Source of the DNA: Tetrahymena thermophila SB210
Lineage: Eukaryota > Ciliophora > Oligohymenophorea > Hymenostomatida > Tetrahymenidae
Assembly (NCBI RefSeq): GCF_000189635.1
Contig: NW_002476567.1
Location: 186,001 to 250,000, forward strand
DNA length: 64,000 nucleotides
Direction of reading: 5' to 3'
Shown here: positions 14,395 to 28,177 of the stretch, piece after piece
Layout: each line of letters starts with the position of its first letter
How positions within the stretch are numbered: the stretch's first letter is position 1
Program-made: the position numbers and the translations under genes
The notes under the pieces: generated by a model
Told to the model about the DNA's origin: nothing
The model's database searches: none
The model's input: only the letters and a program-made list of their open reading frames with translations

Positions 14395-15115
14395 ATTGAA
14401 AGTAAATTAGGAATTAACAAATTAATAAATTGATATCAGTTAATAATTTTAATACCTAACCATATGTATTTATTCAATTATTTAATATCAAAAGTATTTT
14501 TACTAAAATTATATTAAATATTTCAAACTCTTTACTTTTTAATTTATATATTTGCCCACATTTCGCTTGTAAATAAATAAATTAATTAATTAAAATTTAT
14601 TAAAAAATTTTATGTATTTCTTTATTTGATGAAATATGTATTATTTATGCAATATTTTCTTAATGAATGAAATAAAATTATTACTTTTTAATTTTTAAAA
14701 ATCCATTCATTTTTTAGGTAAGGGATTAAAATTTTATTTATACATAAATAATGAGAAAGAGTGTGTGAATTTATGAATTTAAATAATATTAATATATTAA
14801 TCGGCTAGATATTCGTTAAATGATTTTATAAATACTATCTAATTAATATGATATCTATGGGTTTTTAATAACTTTATAAATATCCAAACGTTTGAAATTT
14901 TAAATTAATCATTTATGTTTATCAATGCATTTAAGGATTGAAAAAAAATAATATTAAAATTGTTTGTATGATCAATTATATGAATTTGAATCATATATTT
15001 AATAGTTTTTTTATTAAACATTCATTAATATTTTAAAAAATAACTCTTTTCAATAGATAATTTTTAAGTAAAGATATCACAACTTCATAATTAATTTGCA
15101 TAATAGAGTACTATA
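14395..15115. other. Intergenic AT-rich spacer
   Basis: About 720 nt of A/T-rich DNA between two plus-strand genes. Nothing coding-like was seen on either strand. Confidence 0.7.
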
Positions 15116-17601
15116 ATGGATTCTTAAGACAAAGGCACTCTTTAAACTCATGAATAAGCATAGTTTAAAGATATTAACTCTTCTAATTCTCTGGATGAAA
15201 AAAAGCAAGAAGAGACAACTAATACTGATTAGGATACACAGGAAACTTATAATGATAACTCTAAAGCATTTCCTGAAGGAATGCAGTTGAATTCATTTCA
15301 CAATGATTATAGATATAACTATCATCCATATAATTTGTATTTAACTCCAATTACTGAAGAAATAGATCAGTAGGCTCTTTTAAACAAAGTTATAAATAAG
15401 ATAATAATGATATTTTACTAATAAATAGTGAAAAGACCATAGTAGGATTAAAAGAATAAAATAAAAAATTAACAGATTAACTGAGATTTCTAAACAAAAA
15501 ACTTACTGATATATTAGACAAGTAATAAAAAAAGGTACAGGCCAAATAGGAGCTAGAATAAAAGTCTAAGGATATAAGTAGATAAATAATTTAATTATTC
15601 ATCAAAAATTATATATGAAAACCTATATTTTAATTTTAAATAGCAATCGTACAGAAAGAATTGGAAAATGCGTACAAAAAAATAGAATATTTGTAAAAGC
15701 AGAATAAATTTTTATAATAGAAATTAGAAAAGCTCTCTCCCTCCATGTAATTTTAATAAAATATGCAATGCCTAATTCAAAATTTATACTAAATAGGATA
15801 TAAAATTTAGAAGTGTAGCTGAAAGAAAGGGAGTAACTTATACAAAAGTAATAAGATGAAATAAAAGCTTTTGAGAACATAAAGAGAATGCTTGAAAAAA
15901 ATAATAGTTTAGAGTCAAAACAAATAGATGTCATTACAAAGGTGTGCTTGAATTATATTTAAATATTTTCATTCATTAGAGATAAAAATTTTTATAAATT
16001 TCATCTCAGAATTATTTAACCAATTTATAAATTTATTTAGATTGACGATCAAGAAAAAAAGATTGTTTGCTAAAACTCAGAGATAAAGAAGCTTAAGTCT
16101 TTGTTAGATAATTAGTAGAAATAGATGCTTAAAAAACAAGAATATCAGGTTGATTTAGAGTAGAAATTTAGAGAAATTTGTGAATATTTAGGAATTTCAT
16201 CAAGCACCAAATAAAATTTAAAAGAAGAATTACAAAAAATCCATATATCCAAAAAAGTAGAATCGAACCCATAAAATGTTTTAACAGAAATAAATAAAAA
16301 TTCATAAGATAATTCATAAAATATTTAATCTCCTCATAAAAAAGTTAACTATAAGCAATATGAAATATAAATTAAAGAACTTAATGCAGCTGTCAAATTG
16401 AAAGATAAAGAAATAAGCTAATTAAAATTATAAATCTAAGAATTAAAACATCTTCCTAGATAAGAAAATTAACCTATTATTTAACATAAAAGAGTAAATA
16501 AATCTATTTCAGTCATTAAATCTTAAGTAAATTCTCATTTTGAAAATTAAAATAATTAAATAAAATTTAAACAATAAAAACAAATTTAATTTATTTCTTA
16601 ATGAGGAATAAATAAAATAGTTTTAGAAATAAATTAGCATTTAATAAAGATTATTATATTAATTATTAAATATGAAATAGGGATTACTAAATTTATAACC
16701 AATCAGCAATATCGAAAAAACTTAAGATAACAGTTTAACTGAAAAAAGAGATAAAAAATAAAATATCATATCAAAAGATATCTCATTTTAACATTAGAAG
16801 GAAAATTAAGATCCTAACATAATTAGGCTAAGTTCTGCTAAGGTAAACTCTAATTAAAGCTAAGCATAGTTACTACCATTAAAAGAGGAGAAATAAAGAA
16901 TAAAGAAAGAAATTATGGGAAAATAGCATGGCTGTACTAGAAGTATAACTGATAGAAATATCTTGAAAGAATAACTTCATTCAAAAATAATAAAAGTGAT
17001 TGTTTGGACAAACAAAAGGACTATTAATGGTGTTCAGTTTTTTTATAAGGTGAACGAAAATATAGTAGAAGGACAAAAGATGGTAGTTGACAATAAAAAC
17101 GAGTATAATCAAGTTGTTTTTGATTTTAATAATAAAACAGATAGCAATAATAGCAACAGTAATAAATAGCTATAAGTAGACTATCTGAAATAAGTAGAGT
17201 GTATGATGTCTTCTTAAGGATATATTGATAAATTAAAATTTATTTCAGCAACAGGAAAAGTTTATGAAGCTGGAGCATAATCAAATCAGGGTAAAATTGT
17301 TTAAAAGTTCAATTTAGATTAGTGTGAGTATCCTGTTTGTTCGTTTGGTGGGTTGATTACTTTTGTAGGTATTAATTTTTAGTTTAAAATATTATTTATT
17401 TTTATTTTATTAAATTTTAACTAACCAAAAGGTGAAAAAGAATAAGAAGTAGGTAGTATTCTATCTTTTTTAGGATTTGAAGTAATGGTTGACAGATAAG
17501 TGTTATAAAGATCAAATTCACAATATATTCCTAAAGGATTCTCCACCTTTTATTTTGATAAAGAATAATTTAAATAGCTATTAAATGTATAAAAACAATG
17601 A
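15116..17601 (+). CDS. Coiled-coil protein with C-terminal beta-rich, possibly jacalin-like domain
   Basis: Predicted ~689 aa. Introns that keep frame: 15370-15428, 15578-15643, 15747-15796, 15942-16040, 16527-16605 (or to 16620, also in phase) and 17369-17431. Stop TGA 17599-17601. Residues ~1-85 are polar and disordered. A long Q/K/E coiled coil follows (from EKTIVGLKEQNKKLTDQ through about nt 16500), then a Q/N/K-rich linker. The last ~190 residues look like a beta domain: IKVIVWTNKRTINGVQFFY, GYIDKLKFISATGKVYEAG, CSFGGLITFVGEKEQ, ILSFLGFEVM. This G-I-D-x-L...G...F-GG pattern resembles jacalin-like lectin domains, but that is inference. A cytoskeletal or vesicle role would fit the coil; nothing in the sequence proves it. 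Confidence 0.78.
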
Positions 17602-18137
17602 TAAAATTTGTTCTGAAAATAATTAAACCAGTTAATTTTTATTAAAATTTGTAAATACCTAAATCATTTTATTTTGTATTAAATATTTAATTTAAAAAAT
17701 TAATTTACAACTGAATTTAAAAAGTGGATTAATTATTTGTAGAAGAATCCAAATTTATTTAAATTTTTAAAAAAGATAAAATATTTAAACTATTGCAATT
17801 TAATCACTACAAACTAGCTGAAGTGACTATTGTGAAATTTAGAGCAATAATTTTGACATAGATTAGACGAGGCTGATAAGTGATAAATAATTTGAATCTT
17901 GTTTTGAAAAAAGAACATTCATTTATTATAAATAGTTAATCTAAAAAAATAATTTAAATCAAAAAAAAAAAATTTTTTACAAAAGAAATCTATTTATTTA
18001 AAAATATTTTTAGTATATTAAAGTCTTTAAACAAATATTTTTTATATAGAGACGAATTTATTTACAAGGCAAATGCAATTTAATTATTATAGATTATGAT
18101 AAAATTAATTATTTGTGTATTTTATAGCAGAAAAATA
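17602..18137. other. Convergent intergenic region
   Basis: Lies between two convergent stop codons (TGA at 17599-17601 on + and TCA at 18138-18140 for the minus gene). A/T-rich with a poly-A-like run near 17960. It must hold both 3' UTRs, but I see no distinct signals. Confidence 0.65.
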
Positions 18138-21100
18138 TCATGAGAATTTCATGTTCCAGAGCGAGAATTATGATGTAGATTAATCTAGAGTGAACAGTTA
18201 TAAATTGCTTGAATTTTGGTTTTAGATAAAGAAAGTTGAATAATTGTTGGATGAATATTCTTTAGATATTCTATATTTAGAATTTGTAGATATTATATCG
18301 TTACTATTTGATATTTTAGAAAATGTAACTAAATCATCATCTGATTAACTTCCAACTATTAAAATATAGTTGATATTTTAGTAATTCTATGCAGGGTGTT
18401 CAACCAAAAGCAAATTTTAAATTTAGGATAAACTTACTTTGATAATTTTAATCACGTTTTCATCATCAATATCATAGATTCTTATGATACCTTCGTCTGT
18501 GCCACAAGCAAGCATATTATTAGAAGAAAATTAAGTATTAATTGATGAAATATTTGAGCAAGTTTTAATTATTTTTTCATTTCTTATTTCACACAATCTA
18601 TTTTTAGTTTCATTGAAGAGCAACTGATATATTAAAATTTAGTTTGCACTATCGATGCAGACGAGTCTAGATAAGTTATTCATAGCAGACATAAATTTAA
18701 TCTCATTTTTGTTTTGCTTTTTATGAGTTATAACAAAATCTTACCAAACTATCATGCATCCATCAGAGCTTGTAGAAACTAATACACTTGGTTAGATAAA
18801 AGTCATCTCAGTTATATTTTCATTATGTCCAATTAACTGGAGAGAAACATCCAGTTTATCGATATCAAATAATTTAATATTTTAAGATTGCTTCGATGAC
18901 AACGCTATAATTTATTCGTTTACTCTTACCATCTTATGTATTGGTACTTTAGAAGAGAATTTTTTAAGAGATAATTATTGTTCTTATAAGTTTTCACTAT
19001 TAGCTTTTGAAGTATCGTAAATGAGTAAAGTATTATCTGTTGTAGCAAATGCAAATATATTTTCTCTTACCCATAAACAACTTATAACTTGTATTCCTTT
19101 TGAATTCAACTCTTACTGCAATATATTTTCTCCATTTTAAAGTGAATATGTTTTTGGCTTAAAAATGTCAATGCTCTAAATGTCTCTTTTGATGAATTAA
19201 TATCCATCACTAGAAATAGGATTAAATTCAAGATATTTTTGTGCTTCTTCTTCCATGTTAGATTAAGTGTTTCTTGGCGATTAAACTGAATTAATTTTTT
19301 CTGCTCTGGAACTCTATAAGGAATTCATTCTAAAACTGCTACGCTAGAAAGAATCAGTATGATTTTGCTTTTATTTGACATATCCTTCAAATTCTATGTT
19401 ATATGAGGGATGAGGAGGTTAAGATTAGCTATTCAAAGAGTTATTTTAATTTTAATGATTTCGAGTTAAAGAATCAAACCTTCTCTTGGATGTCATTATA
19501 CTCATGACTGATTAACCTTCGAAATTGCTAGCATAAGCGCTTGATACTTAGGTTTCTTTAGCAGTTAGGCTTTAGTTGCTTCTTTAGGAATCATAGTCGC
19601 AAGAATATCCTTTTCTTGTTTGATCTACAGAGTTGTATTCATTATAATTTTTTTTAGTATTTTAGTATTATGAAGGAGGAAGCATTTCCATATGAGAATT
19701 TGTCCTATAATTTAAAATATTGTTATTATTTTTATTAAATTTATCTTCTAAGTTATTTCTTGATTCTAAGTTCTTCTAGCTATCAATTTAAGTCTTTTAA
19801 TTTTGAGATAATTTTTTATTTTATTCTGAAATATTTTATTACAATTCTTAATTTGTTTCTTTTTTTACAGAAAGAGGTAAATTTATATGAGCAGGATCAT
19901 AAATATTCATTTTTTATTCAGTATAAAGCTATTCTTATTTTGGATTTTGTTAAGTAGAATATTAGCTGGATTCTATCTCAGATGTATCATCATTATTATT
20001 CTCTTCAATTGTCTTGGAACTTGGCAAAGAGATTAAATTAACTCTGGAGTTTTTCAGTTTTCTTTAGAAGAATTTTGGATTATAAGCTGGGGAATCTATA
20101 TTTTTTTTACTGTAATTTTCATTTATTTATATATCATCAAGAGAATCGTCTTTTTTTAGCTGCTCTCTTAACTTTTTTAACTCATTTTCACTGAATATAG
20201 TATTTTCCTCTTGTTTCTTTTAAGTTTATTTTTTATTGCCATCAATTGCTTCTTATTTTAAATTGTTATATTATTTAGGTGGTGGAGGAGGTGGATTTTA
20301 GTTATTTGTTTTTTGATTGTTCATATTTAGTTATTGTGCTAATTATAAATTTGTCTAGGCTAATAATTGTTTTAAGCTTAATCTATTATTACCATTATTG
20401 TTATTTTGATTGTTGTTATTGCTGCTCTAGCAATTATTCTAAGTGTTCATAAGCTAAAGATTCATAAGCGTTTCATTAAGGTTATTGTTTTAGAAGGATT
20501 CATTTAGTAATCTTAAGTTGTTAATAGTTTCATTCAACTAATCAACTTCTTAATTACTTATTCTAGAAACACTAAGTTAAATCGAATAAGTATTGTTAAA
20601 CTAATCCTATTGATCGTCGAACTAGAATTCTTGTTCTCTATCAGTAAACAATTAATTTCGGTTACTTCCATTATTTGATAGGCTACTTAACTTTCCATTC
20701 CTAGAACTATTTTTACGTGATTTCTTATTTTGTTAGCTTTTTTCAGCATTTGGTTGTTAAACAGAATTGTTTGAATCCATTTAGCTCTTTCCATTTTCAT
20801 TCAAATAGTTTGAAATAATATTTTCACTTGACTCTAAGACAGCAATTTAATCTTCATCTCTAAACATGTATGGAGCCTTGTAAGAATCTATTCTTTCTAC
20901 AAAATCTTATGCAATTATTTTTAGTGATTAGCGTTCAGTGTCTCCTAAATTTGAATTTTCCTCTGTTTTATTATTATATTTTTCATTTAAATTTCCTTAA
21001 CTATTCTATTCTCCATACTTTTGTAATTGTTATTTCTACATTTTTACTAATTTGTCAAACGGAAGAGAATCTGTTTATTCTTCTTCAAATTATTTGAAAT

Positions 21101-23456
21101 CTTTTTTTAATGCAGATACCAGGCTCTTTTCATCAATAGATGGTTTTCTTGATTAAATCTATGTAAATATTTAGTTTGTGTCCCACTTTTCAACATCTGT
21201 TTTAGTTATTTTAGAATTAACTTCGCTTAAATTCATTATATTATTTGTATTACAAATATTTTTCTATGTTTATCCATCAAAACATAGTTAGCTATCAGTA
21301 TTTTATTATGTTTTTTATTACCTGAAGCCCATTCTTTCAGGAGAAAATTCAGTATTAATAACAGCATTTCTATCAAGAGAGTTATTCTTAGACTCCCTTA
21401 GATTTTACTTTTTATTATCTAATAAGTGATGTGGATTTAACTATCCTTGATTGCTTGTAAAATTTTTACTTTATTGTGGTTTCATCAAATCAACAATATT
21501 GAAGAAAATATTAAGTGATTAATCTTTAAATTAAGGAACTCTATTAGTTTGCAATTAAGAATATATCTGTTAACAAATGCATTCTGTTTATAGGAGCAAC
21601 TCTTTTTGTTAAAAGTAAATTTATTAATATTGATGTTATTACTATTAATGCTAGACTTTAGCCTTAAGACATTCTTCCCAATCAATCATATCGTAGAGAT
21701 TATTATCTTGCAATTTGTTAGAGTTATTATTGAATCCTTCTTGGATGTAATTATTAATATTACTTAATATACAGCTGTTCCAAACATTTTTTAAGTTTGA
21801 TGATAGTGGAGGAATCGAAGTTGAAATATTCTTATACTCAATAGCATGACTTTTAAATTTCTAAAATAAATCAGTAAAGTCAGCAATTTACTTGTCTAAC
21901 TGACTAAATTGTTTATTCATTTCTATGGATATTTAATCATAAATGTGCTTCATTATGAAATCATAGCTCTACCTTATGCTATTTTTTTCTTGATCTACTT
22001 TTACTTTGAACTAATTTATAAACTCTTCTTCATGAAGCAAAAGATTCATACTGTCTTTACTGATGAAATCTTCATTTATTTAACTGATCACACTCTTATA
22101 CATCATGCTTTAATCCATATTATTATTGCTATTCCCATTATGAGGTTTGTTTTGAGTGGTTTCTTCCTAAACATTTTTTTATATGATTTATTATTATGAA
22201 CTCTATTATATATTAGGATTGTTTGTCTAAAATTATTTTTAAGCTGATGAATTGCTACTATTATTTAAGTTACAGAAGTTTGATGTTTTTAATTTCAAAT
22301 TAGAATCATTAAAACTCTAATTTTCAGATTGGCTCTAGTGGATATTATGAGAATATATATTAAATTACTAATTAGGTTAATTTTGGCTAATAAAATTATT
22401 TTCCTACTGTTTTATTTGTTATTATTTCTATTATAAAGGTTATTGTTATTATAATTATATTTATTATTGGTGTTAAAGAGACATTTAATTCATTATAGCA
22501 GGGGTAATCCTTAAAGATTGCTGAGAATTTTATGTAGAGATTATAGATTAAGTCATTGAATTTGATCTTTTTTTAGTTAAATCCTGTTATTATGGTGGAT
22601 TTTGAATGGGAATTTAATACAACTGTTGTTGTTATTATTGTTGATATTAAAGATATTATTATTATTATTATTATTATTAGAATTACTAATTTAGAGGAGG
22701 CTTTTCAGTTATAATAGCCCTTGACCCATTTAGAGATGAGTTTGAGTGGAATGATTAATTTAGTTATTGATATGATTGCTTCGGGATATTTTGTAAATTA
22801 TTAGTGCTATCTTTTAAAATTTGAGAGATATTAAAAGAATCTGTAAAATTTAGATTTTTGGCTATTTTTTTCTTGTCATTTGAATCAATTTTTACATCAT
22901 ATCTTTATTATTATTACTAATTACCGAATTAAAGCCAATCTTAGCTGTTAGGTCTATTACTAAACTTGCAACTTTTTACTTCAGCGCTAAAAACTTGATA
23001 AGGTTATTCAATTTTTGACTTTAAATCAAGTTTTTCATAGCTAAAACTATTATTCTTTTTGATAGATGAACTCTTTTGAGCGCATAAAATTGAATCATTT
23101 GGATCTTAAGAATTCTATCTATCTTTATTGATGTAATTCTAATTTTAAAAAGCAGATGATTCTTTTTATCCGAAAGTTGCTCTCTCTTGCATTTAAATGT
23201 TACCACAACTTGTGAAATTTTACATCATTTATTGGTAATTAACTTGATTTTAGTTCTAAATCTTTTGTTAGTTAGCCATTTACTATGAAATTTCTCCTTA
23301 CCGTTAAAACTTTATGTAGCTTTCAAGCATCTGATTTTCTTTGTCTTAACCATTTAAATTTAGATATTTCTCAACCCTGTACTTTGGTATTTTTCTAGCT
23401 AAAGGGTGATTTTACAGCTATGTCCCTTACTCTGATTATGGAGGAGGGTTACTCAT
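18138..23456 (-). CDS. Very large Q/N-rich protein with C-terminal WD40 propeller
   Basis: Reading the minus strand from ATG (23456-23454) gives one continuous frame to TGA (18140-18138), with a single 51-nt intron at 18387-18437 (donor GTAAGT). Length 1,755 aa. The N-terminus starts MSNPPPQSEQ and is followed by >1,300 residues of Q/N/S-rich low complexity, with poly-Q tracts around 22620-22690, an N-rich tract near 20380-20420 and a PPPPPP motif near residue 1053. From about residue 1455 WD40-like blades appear: FAFATTDNTLLIYD, LVSTSSDGCMIVWQ, LACGTDEGIIRIYDID. The family is not recognised beyond WD40. The long plus-strand open frames inside (19760-19957, 20870-21097, 21909-22199) are shadows. 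Confidence 0.85.
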
Positions 23457-24282
23457 TTAAATTAAACCTTTTTAATAGAATTAATTTTAATCCAATTCTC
23501 TTAACATATTATTTCAGTCTGCTAAATTAATTAAATAAGATAAATTTAATAGATACTTATTATTTATTTGTTTTCTTCTTCAATTTAATTTATTTACTTT
23601 GAAATGTTTGAAATTTAACAATCTATTACTTTGAATTTTACTATTTTTATTGAGTGTAATAATTAATAACGGTCATTTTTTTATAAAAATTCAATCTTTT
23701 TCATTTTAACACTAATAGTTGATCAACAATTTCAAGAAAATTAATTAACAAAATAATTTTAGTAAAAATAATTTTCAAATCATAAATTAAGGTGTTTAAA
23801 AATAGATGAAATAAATTTGTTTGATCTTTCTAAAAATATCCTGAAAAATTTCCTATTTTCATGCAAATATTTGATTGTTATAGTTATAATAAAAAATACT
23901 CACAAATAATATTAAATTTGATTAAATATTAGAAATCTAATTAATTTTGAATTCTCATTTTTGTGGAGAAACAAAATGCATTCAAAGAATATTAAAAAAT
24001 GTTTATGGAATGATTTAATTTAAATTATGAATCACAATCATTTTAATTTTTAAAAATCTTTTATTGGTTTTAGTAATTGATGGGAAATAAAAAAAGTTAA
24101 GATAGAATCAACAAACAAACAAAATAATTAATTAAAATAAAATAATTTTTAACATACTTGGATTAAATACAAGATATTTTTAATATGTAATAATAATTCA
24201 TCTTAGCCTTTGAACAAACTTTATTTCAAAGTTATTATTGGGATAGACTGAAAGGTATTGACAATTAACAAGAGGGTTTATA
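23457..24282. other. Intergenic AT-rich spacer
   Basis: Lies upstream of the WD40 gene and downstream of the kinase gene, both on the minus strand. It should carry the promoter of the WD40 gene, but only A/T-rich sequence is visible. Confidence 0.65.
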
Positions 24283-26271
24283 TCAAATGTTAAATAGCTA
24301 TTACTTTTTTACTAGATCATCTTTTGCTGCTGTTAATAGTTATTGATTGTTCATTTAGTATTAAATATTCTATTAAAATAATGAATTAAAAATAGACCTC
24401 TTTAATTCTAAATTGACTTTTTCTTATTAGTCTACTGAATAATACTTCTTTTATTTGATATCATTTGTAAATCTAATAAATTTAATTATTCCTTCACATG
24501 GAGTATTTAGCTCAGGTTCCTCTCCTTGAGATAGTATTCCTACATAGTTCATGCTGCAATCTTATTTTTCCACTAAATCTGGTTTATAATTAACTAGATA
24601 TTTATATTTGTTTCTGTTTTTTGCTTGCAATTTTTAATAAAGCTAAAAATACTTTTCTTCAACTTCATTGCTAAAAAGAATGAAATCAATCTCTGAATTT
24701 TTAATATTATATGTATCAAGCTCTTCAATAAACTCAATATACTCATCTTTTAGAGAATTTATTACAATAGTGAATTTGTTTAAGTTAAAATGCTTGCATG
24801 TATGATATGTTGCATATCTAACATGAAATTTAATCCAATTTATTGATTCGTCAGGTGATATATAGCTTATTGATAAATGGTAAATATACGGTTTAATTTA
24901 AGGTAATTATTTCTAAATATTTGAACTATTAAATGGATGATTATAAATATTAAGATTAATTTTAATGTTTTAGTGATTAAAACCTTAAAAGTAGTCTATG
25001 TAATAGTAATACAGATTGTAAATTATCTAATATTGTCTCACATTAGGGACGAAGTAAATAGTGGTGCATTTATCGGATAAGGTTACTTATCCATATAACT
25101 CAACTAGGGCATCTATCATTTTGATACTGTATTGGTTGATTCTTTTAATCAAACATTAATAAGCTCCATTTTAAGTTTTTATTTCTACATCTTTAATAAA
25201 TTTGATATCTTCACTTAGATCTTTTTATAGTAATTTAATAATTTTGTCAGTTTAAACGAGATTTTTCTATTATTTAACAAGCCCTAAAAATTCAAATAGA
25301 AAATCAAGTAAAGTTGAACAATTATTTTCATTTCTAAATCTCTAAAATTATTTCTGCTTAAATATATTTCTACTCGTTTAATCTGAGCAGTAAATTATGT
25401 AGATGCATGATAAAACTAATTGCATTCTATCACAGTAAAATATTTCTTCTACACTAGTAAAATTATGCTTAAAATATTCAGTGCTTCCTTCTTTTTACTC
25501 GTAAAACTACGCTACATTGTACAATGGAGTAAACTGCTTCAAGTAATCTTTATAATTTTAGCATTACACAGCTCCTCCAAAATCAATCAAATAAGGTTCA
25601 TTATCAAATCCAATCACTATATTCTGAGGTTTAATATCTGAATGAGCAAAACCTAGAGAGTGCAACTTATCCAATTTCATAAAAAGTTTCACTAAAAAGA
25701 AATCAAATAAATGTTAATTTTGATTTTTAAAATCTTCTTTTAGCATTAAAAAATCTTTTTATCCAGCTACTTATTCATAATAAAACTAATTTTCCTTAAC
25801 TCCATATCCAACGATAGGTAATGTAATCCCTTAGTTTTCAATAGCTTTGATTATACTAACTTCTTTTTCATAAATTTCTTTCTACTCTAATTTAAAGAAT
25901 TTTGTGATTGTTAGGCAATTAATTTCTTTGTTAAATGAAATAATAACTTTATTATTTTTATTATCTAAATATATATTATGCCCATGGCCATCATTTTCTT
26001 GTTAGCCCTTATTAATAACACTATTTTTATCTTCCAAATCCATATTCTGTGTTTTAGCGACTAACTTCTCAGGATTTTATTCACCGACTTCAAGACATAA
26101 ATTTTCAAATTATTCTATAATTCTTAATGAAGCTTAATCATCGTCGTAAAGATCATCAATCTGCCTGAAACAAGAAGGAATTTAAAAATTGTTTTAAGAG
26201 TCTTAATCTTTATTGAGACTTTAATTTGATTGCTAAATAATTTAATTCTAATTATATTTTATAGAATCCAT
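24283..26271 (-). CDS. Divergent protein kinase
   Basis: Intronless minus-strand frame, 662 aa, ATG at 26271-26269, TGA at 24285-24283. Kinase landmarks: a candidate beta3 Lys in TITKFF (~residue 122), a Glu in helix C (YEKEVSIIKA), catalytic loop HSDIKPQN (~residue 207) and IDFGGA (~residue 231), then GSTEYF as a degenerate activation-segment end. No clear glycine-rich loop is visible before the Lys, and the usual APE motif is replaced. The first ~115 residues are acidic and Q-rich. About 330 residues after the kinase core (from near nt 25300) match nothing I know. HSD in place of HRD places it with atypical ciliate kinases. Catalytic residues K, D and DFG are all present, so it may be active. 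Substrate unknown. Confidence 0.83.
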
Positions 26272-28177
26272 AGTATTATTTTAGTAAAATCTTAGTTGTA
26301 AAATTTTAATATGATTTTCTTTTTCTCTTCAGATACAAAAATTTAGTTTTTATAACTTGGAAATTAAAAAATTAATTATTTTTCCTTTTGGTTTAAAGAG
26401 AACATATTAGCATTAAAGAAATCTAATAAAAGCAGATAATTTTAATTTGACTCTGTATATTTCTAATTATTTTATTCTTTTTATAAATATTATCCATTTA
26501 AATTAGATAGATTTATTTGTTTGTATTTGTTTATTTACTCTCCATAAAAATTTTATTATCATTTTATATTAAGAAAATCTGATTAATTTTGATAGAGCAA
26601 ATAAATTTATTTAAATCAGAAATCCCTCTAATTTTTTCTCTCCAATACGATCTATTAAAATACCTATTAATAATAATTAATTTTTATTTTCATTTTTTTT
26701 TTTTAAATTAATTTAATATTTTTAACTTTTATTATAATTTTATTAGATTTTGATGTTTATTATATGTTTTATGAAACTCTTTGTTTTTCATTTATTATTT
26801 AATAATTAATTTCAATAAATAGTTGGTAATAAATATATTTTATAAGAACAGTTTAATTTATCATTTAAGTATTTAAATACCGTAATACCTCAAGGTCATT
26901 CATCCTCCAAAGTTTTTTGGAAAAAAGGCCTTAATTTCCAAAAATTTTCTAAAATGGCCTTAATCAAAGGTTGCCTTAATTAAAGAGGAATTACGGTATA
27001 TTTAATATTTTATAAATTTGGCTTGTTATTTTAAATTATTAATTTAAACATTTTCTCATTTAATTTAATTCAATAAAAAGATTTTGAATATTTTAAAAAT
27101 AAAAATTTTTAATTAATTTTTTATATTTTAAAAGTAATCAAGCAACATATTTCTAATGAATACACCAATCGTCAATCTTTTTTCATAGATGATAAGTATT
27201 TATTAATAACTTACTATTAGCAAAGTATTTTTCTTTTTAAATAATTTTATTTTTTTATGTTATTATAAAATCTTTTTTACATTAAATAATTTGAGAATTA
27301 TCAAATACATTAAAATTTAAATCTTAAAGATAAAGAGTGCTTTATTTTACAAATTTTTTAAATTTTGATAAAAATCACTTTGTTGAAAGTATATGATATC
27401 TTTACAATAAAATTTTTTTAATTCTTAGAATAAACTGTGTTTACTATAAGTATAATTAAATAAATTTAAATTTTTAAAATCATAATTTTATATTCATTAA
27501 TTCTACTCTTATTTATTATACCAGACTTATTCATACATAATGTTAAGAAAAGGATTATTTTTTTTATTTTTTATCAGATTTAACATAATCACCAGTTTTA
27601 TATATATAAAATATAAAAATATTTATAACAAATTTATACTAATTTGTGATAATTAGAAAATAAAATGAATTTAACATAATTATCAGTTTTAATATAAAAA
27701 AATTTATTACAGATTTATGTTAATTAGTAATGATTAGAAAATATTAAAATTTAAATTTTAAAAATAAAATATTAGGATTTTATCAGAAATTATTAATTTA
27801 TCTTTTTTATAAATAAAAAATTAAAGTATTATTTTATTTTCTTCAAATAATTTATATTTTCTCAATTCAATTTTGGTATTTGCTCAGTTTTAAAGTTAAA
27901 AATTTATAACCATTTCGTTAAAAATATTTATTTAAAATGTTAAAAAGGTTATATGATAATTAAGTTTTTTTTAGCTTGAAACAAATTTAATTTTATTCTA
28001 ATTAATTTGAGGTAAAAATTGTTTAATATTTTACCTGATTTATGAATAAAAAATAAAAAAAGCTTAAATCAGTTATAAGTCATTGTAAATTTTATTAATT
28101 TACAAATAATAATTCCGCTTTTACATAAAAAATAAAAAGTAATTATTAATTATAGTACCCTACTTAAAAAAAATAAA
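26272..28177. other. Long intergenic region containing a MITE
   Basis: About 1.9 kb between a minus-strand kinase and a plus-strand protease, so it includes both 5' regions. Apart from the 117-bp inverted-repeat element at 26880-26996 it is plain A/T-rich DNA with no coding-like frame. Confidence 0.65.
26880..26996. mobile_element. MITE with 12-bp terminal inverted repeats and TA target duplication
   Basis: Left end CCGTAATACCTC (26880-26891) and right end GAGGAATTACGG (26985-26996) are inverted repeats with one mismatch, flanked on both sides by TA (26878-26879 and 26997-26998). The 117-bp body has no coding frame. It repeats the word GCCTTAAT three times and is clearly less A/T-rich than its surroundings. 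TIRs plus TA duplication fit a non-autonomous Tc1/mariner-superfamily element. No transposase is seen in the window. Confidence 0.7.

Noticed and set aside
19760-22199. Plus-strand open frames of 65-96 codons (19760, 20870, 21909)
   Set aside because: They lie inside the continuous 1,755-codon minus-strand frame and use its complement.
25420-25641. Plus-strand 73-codon frame
   Set aside because: Complement of the kinase gene on the minus strand.
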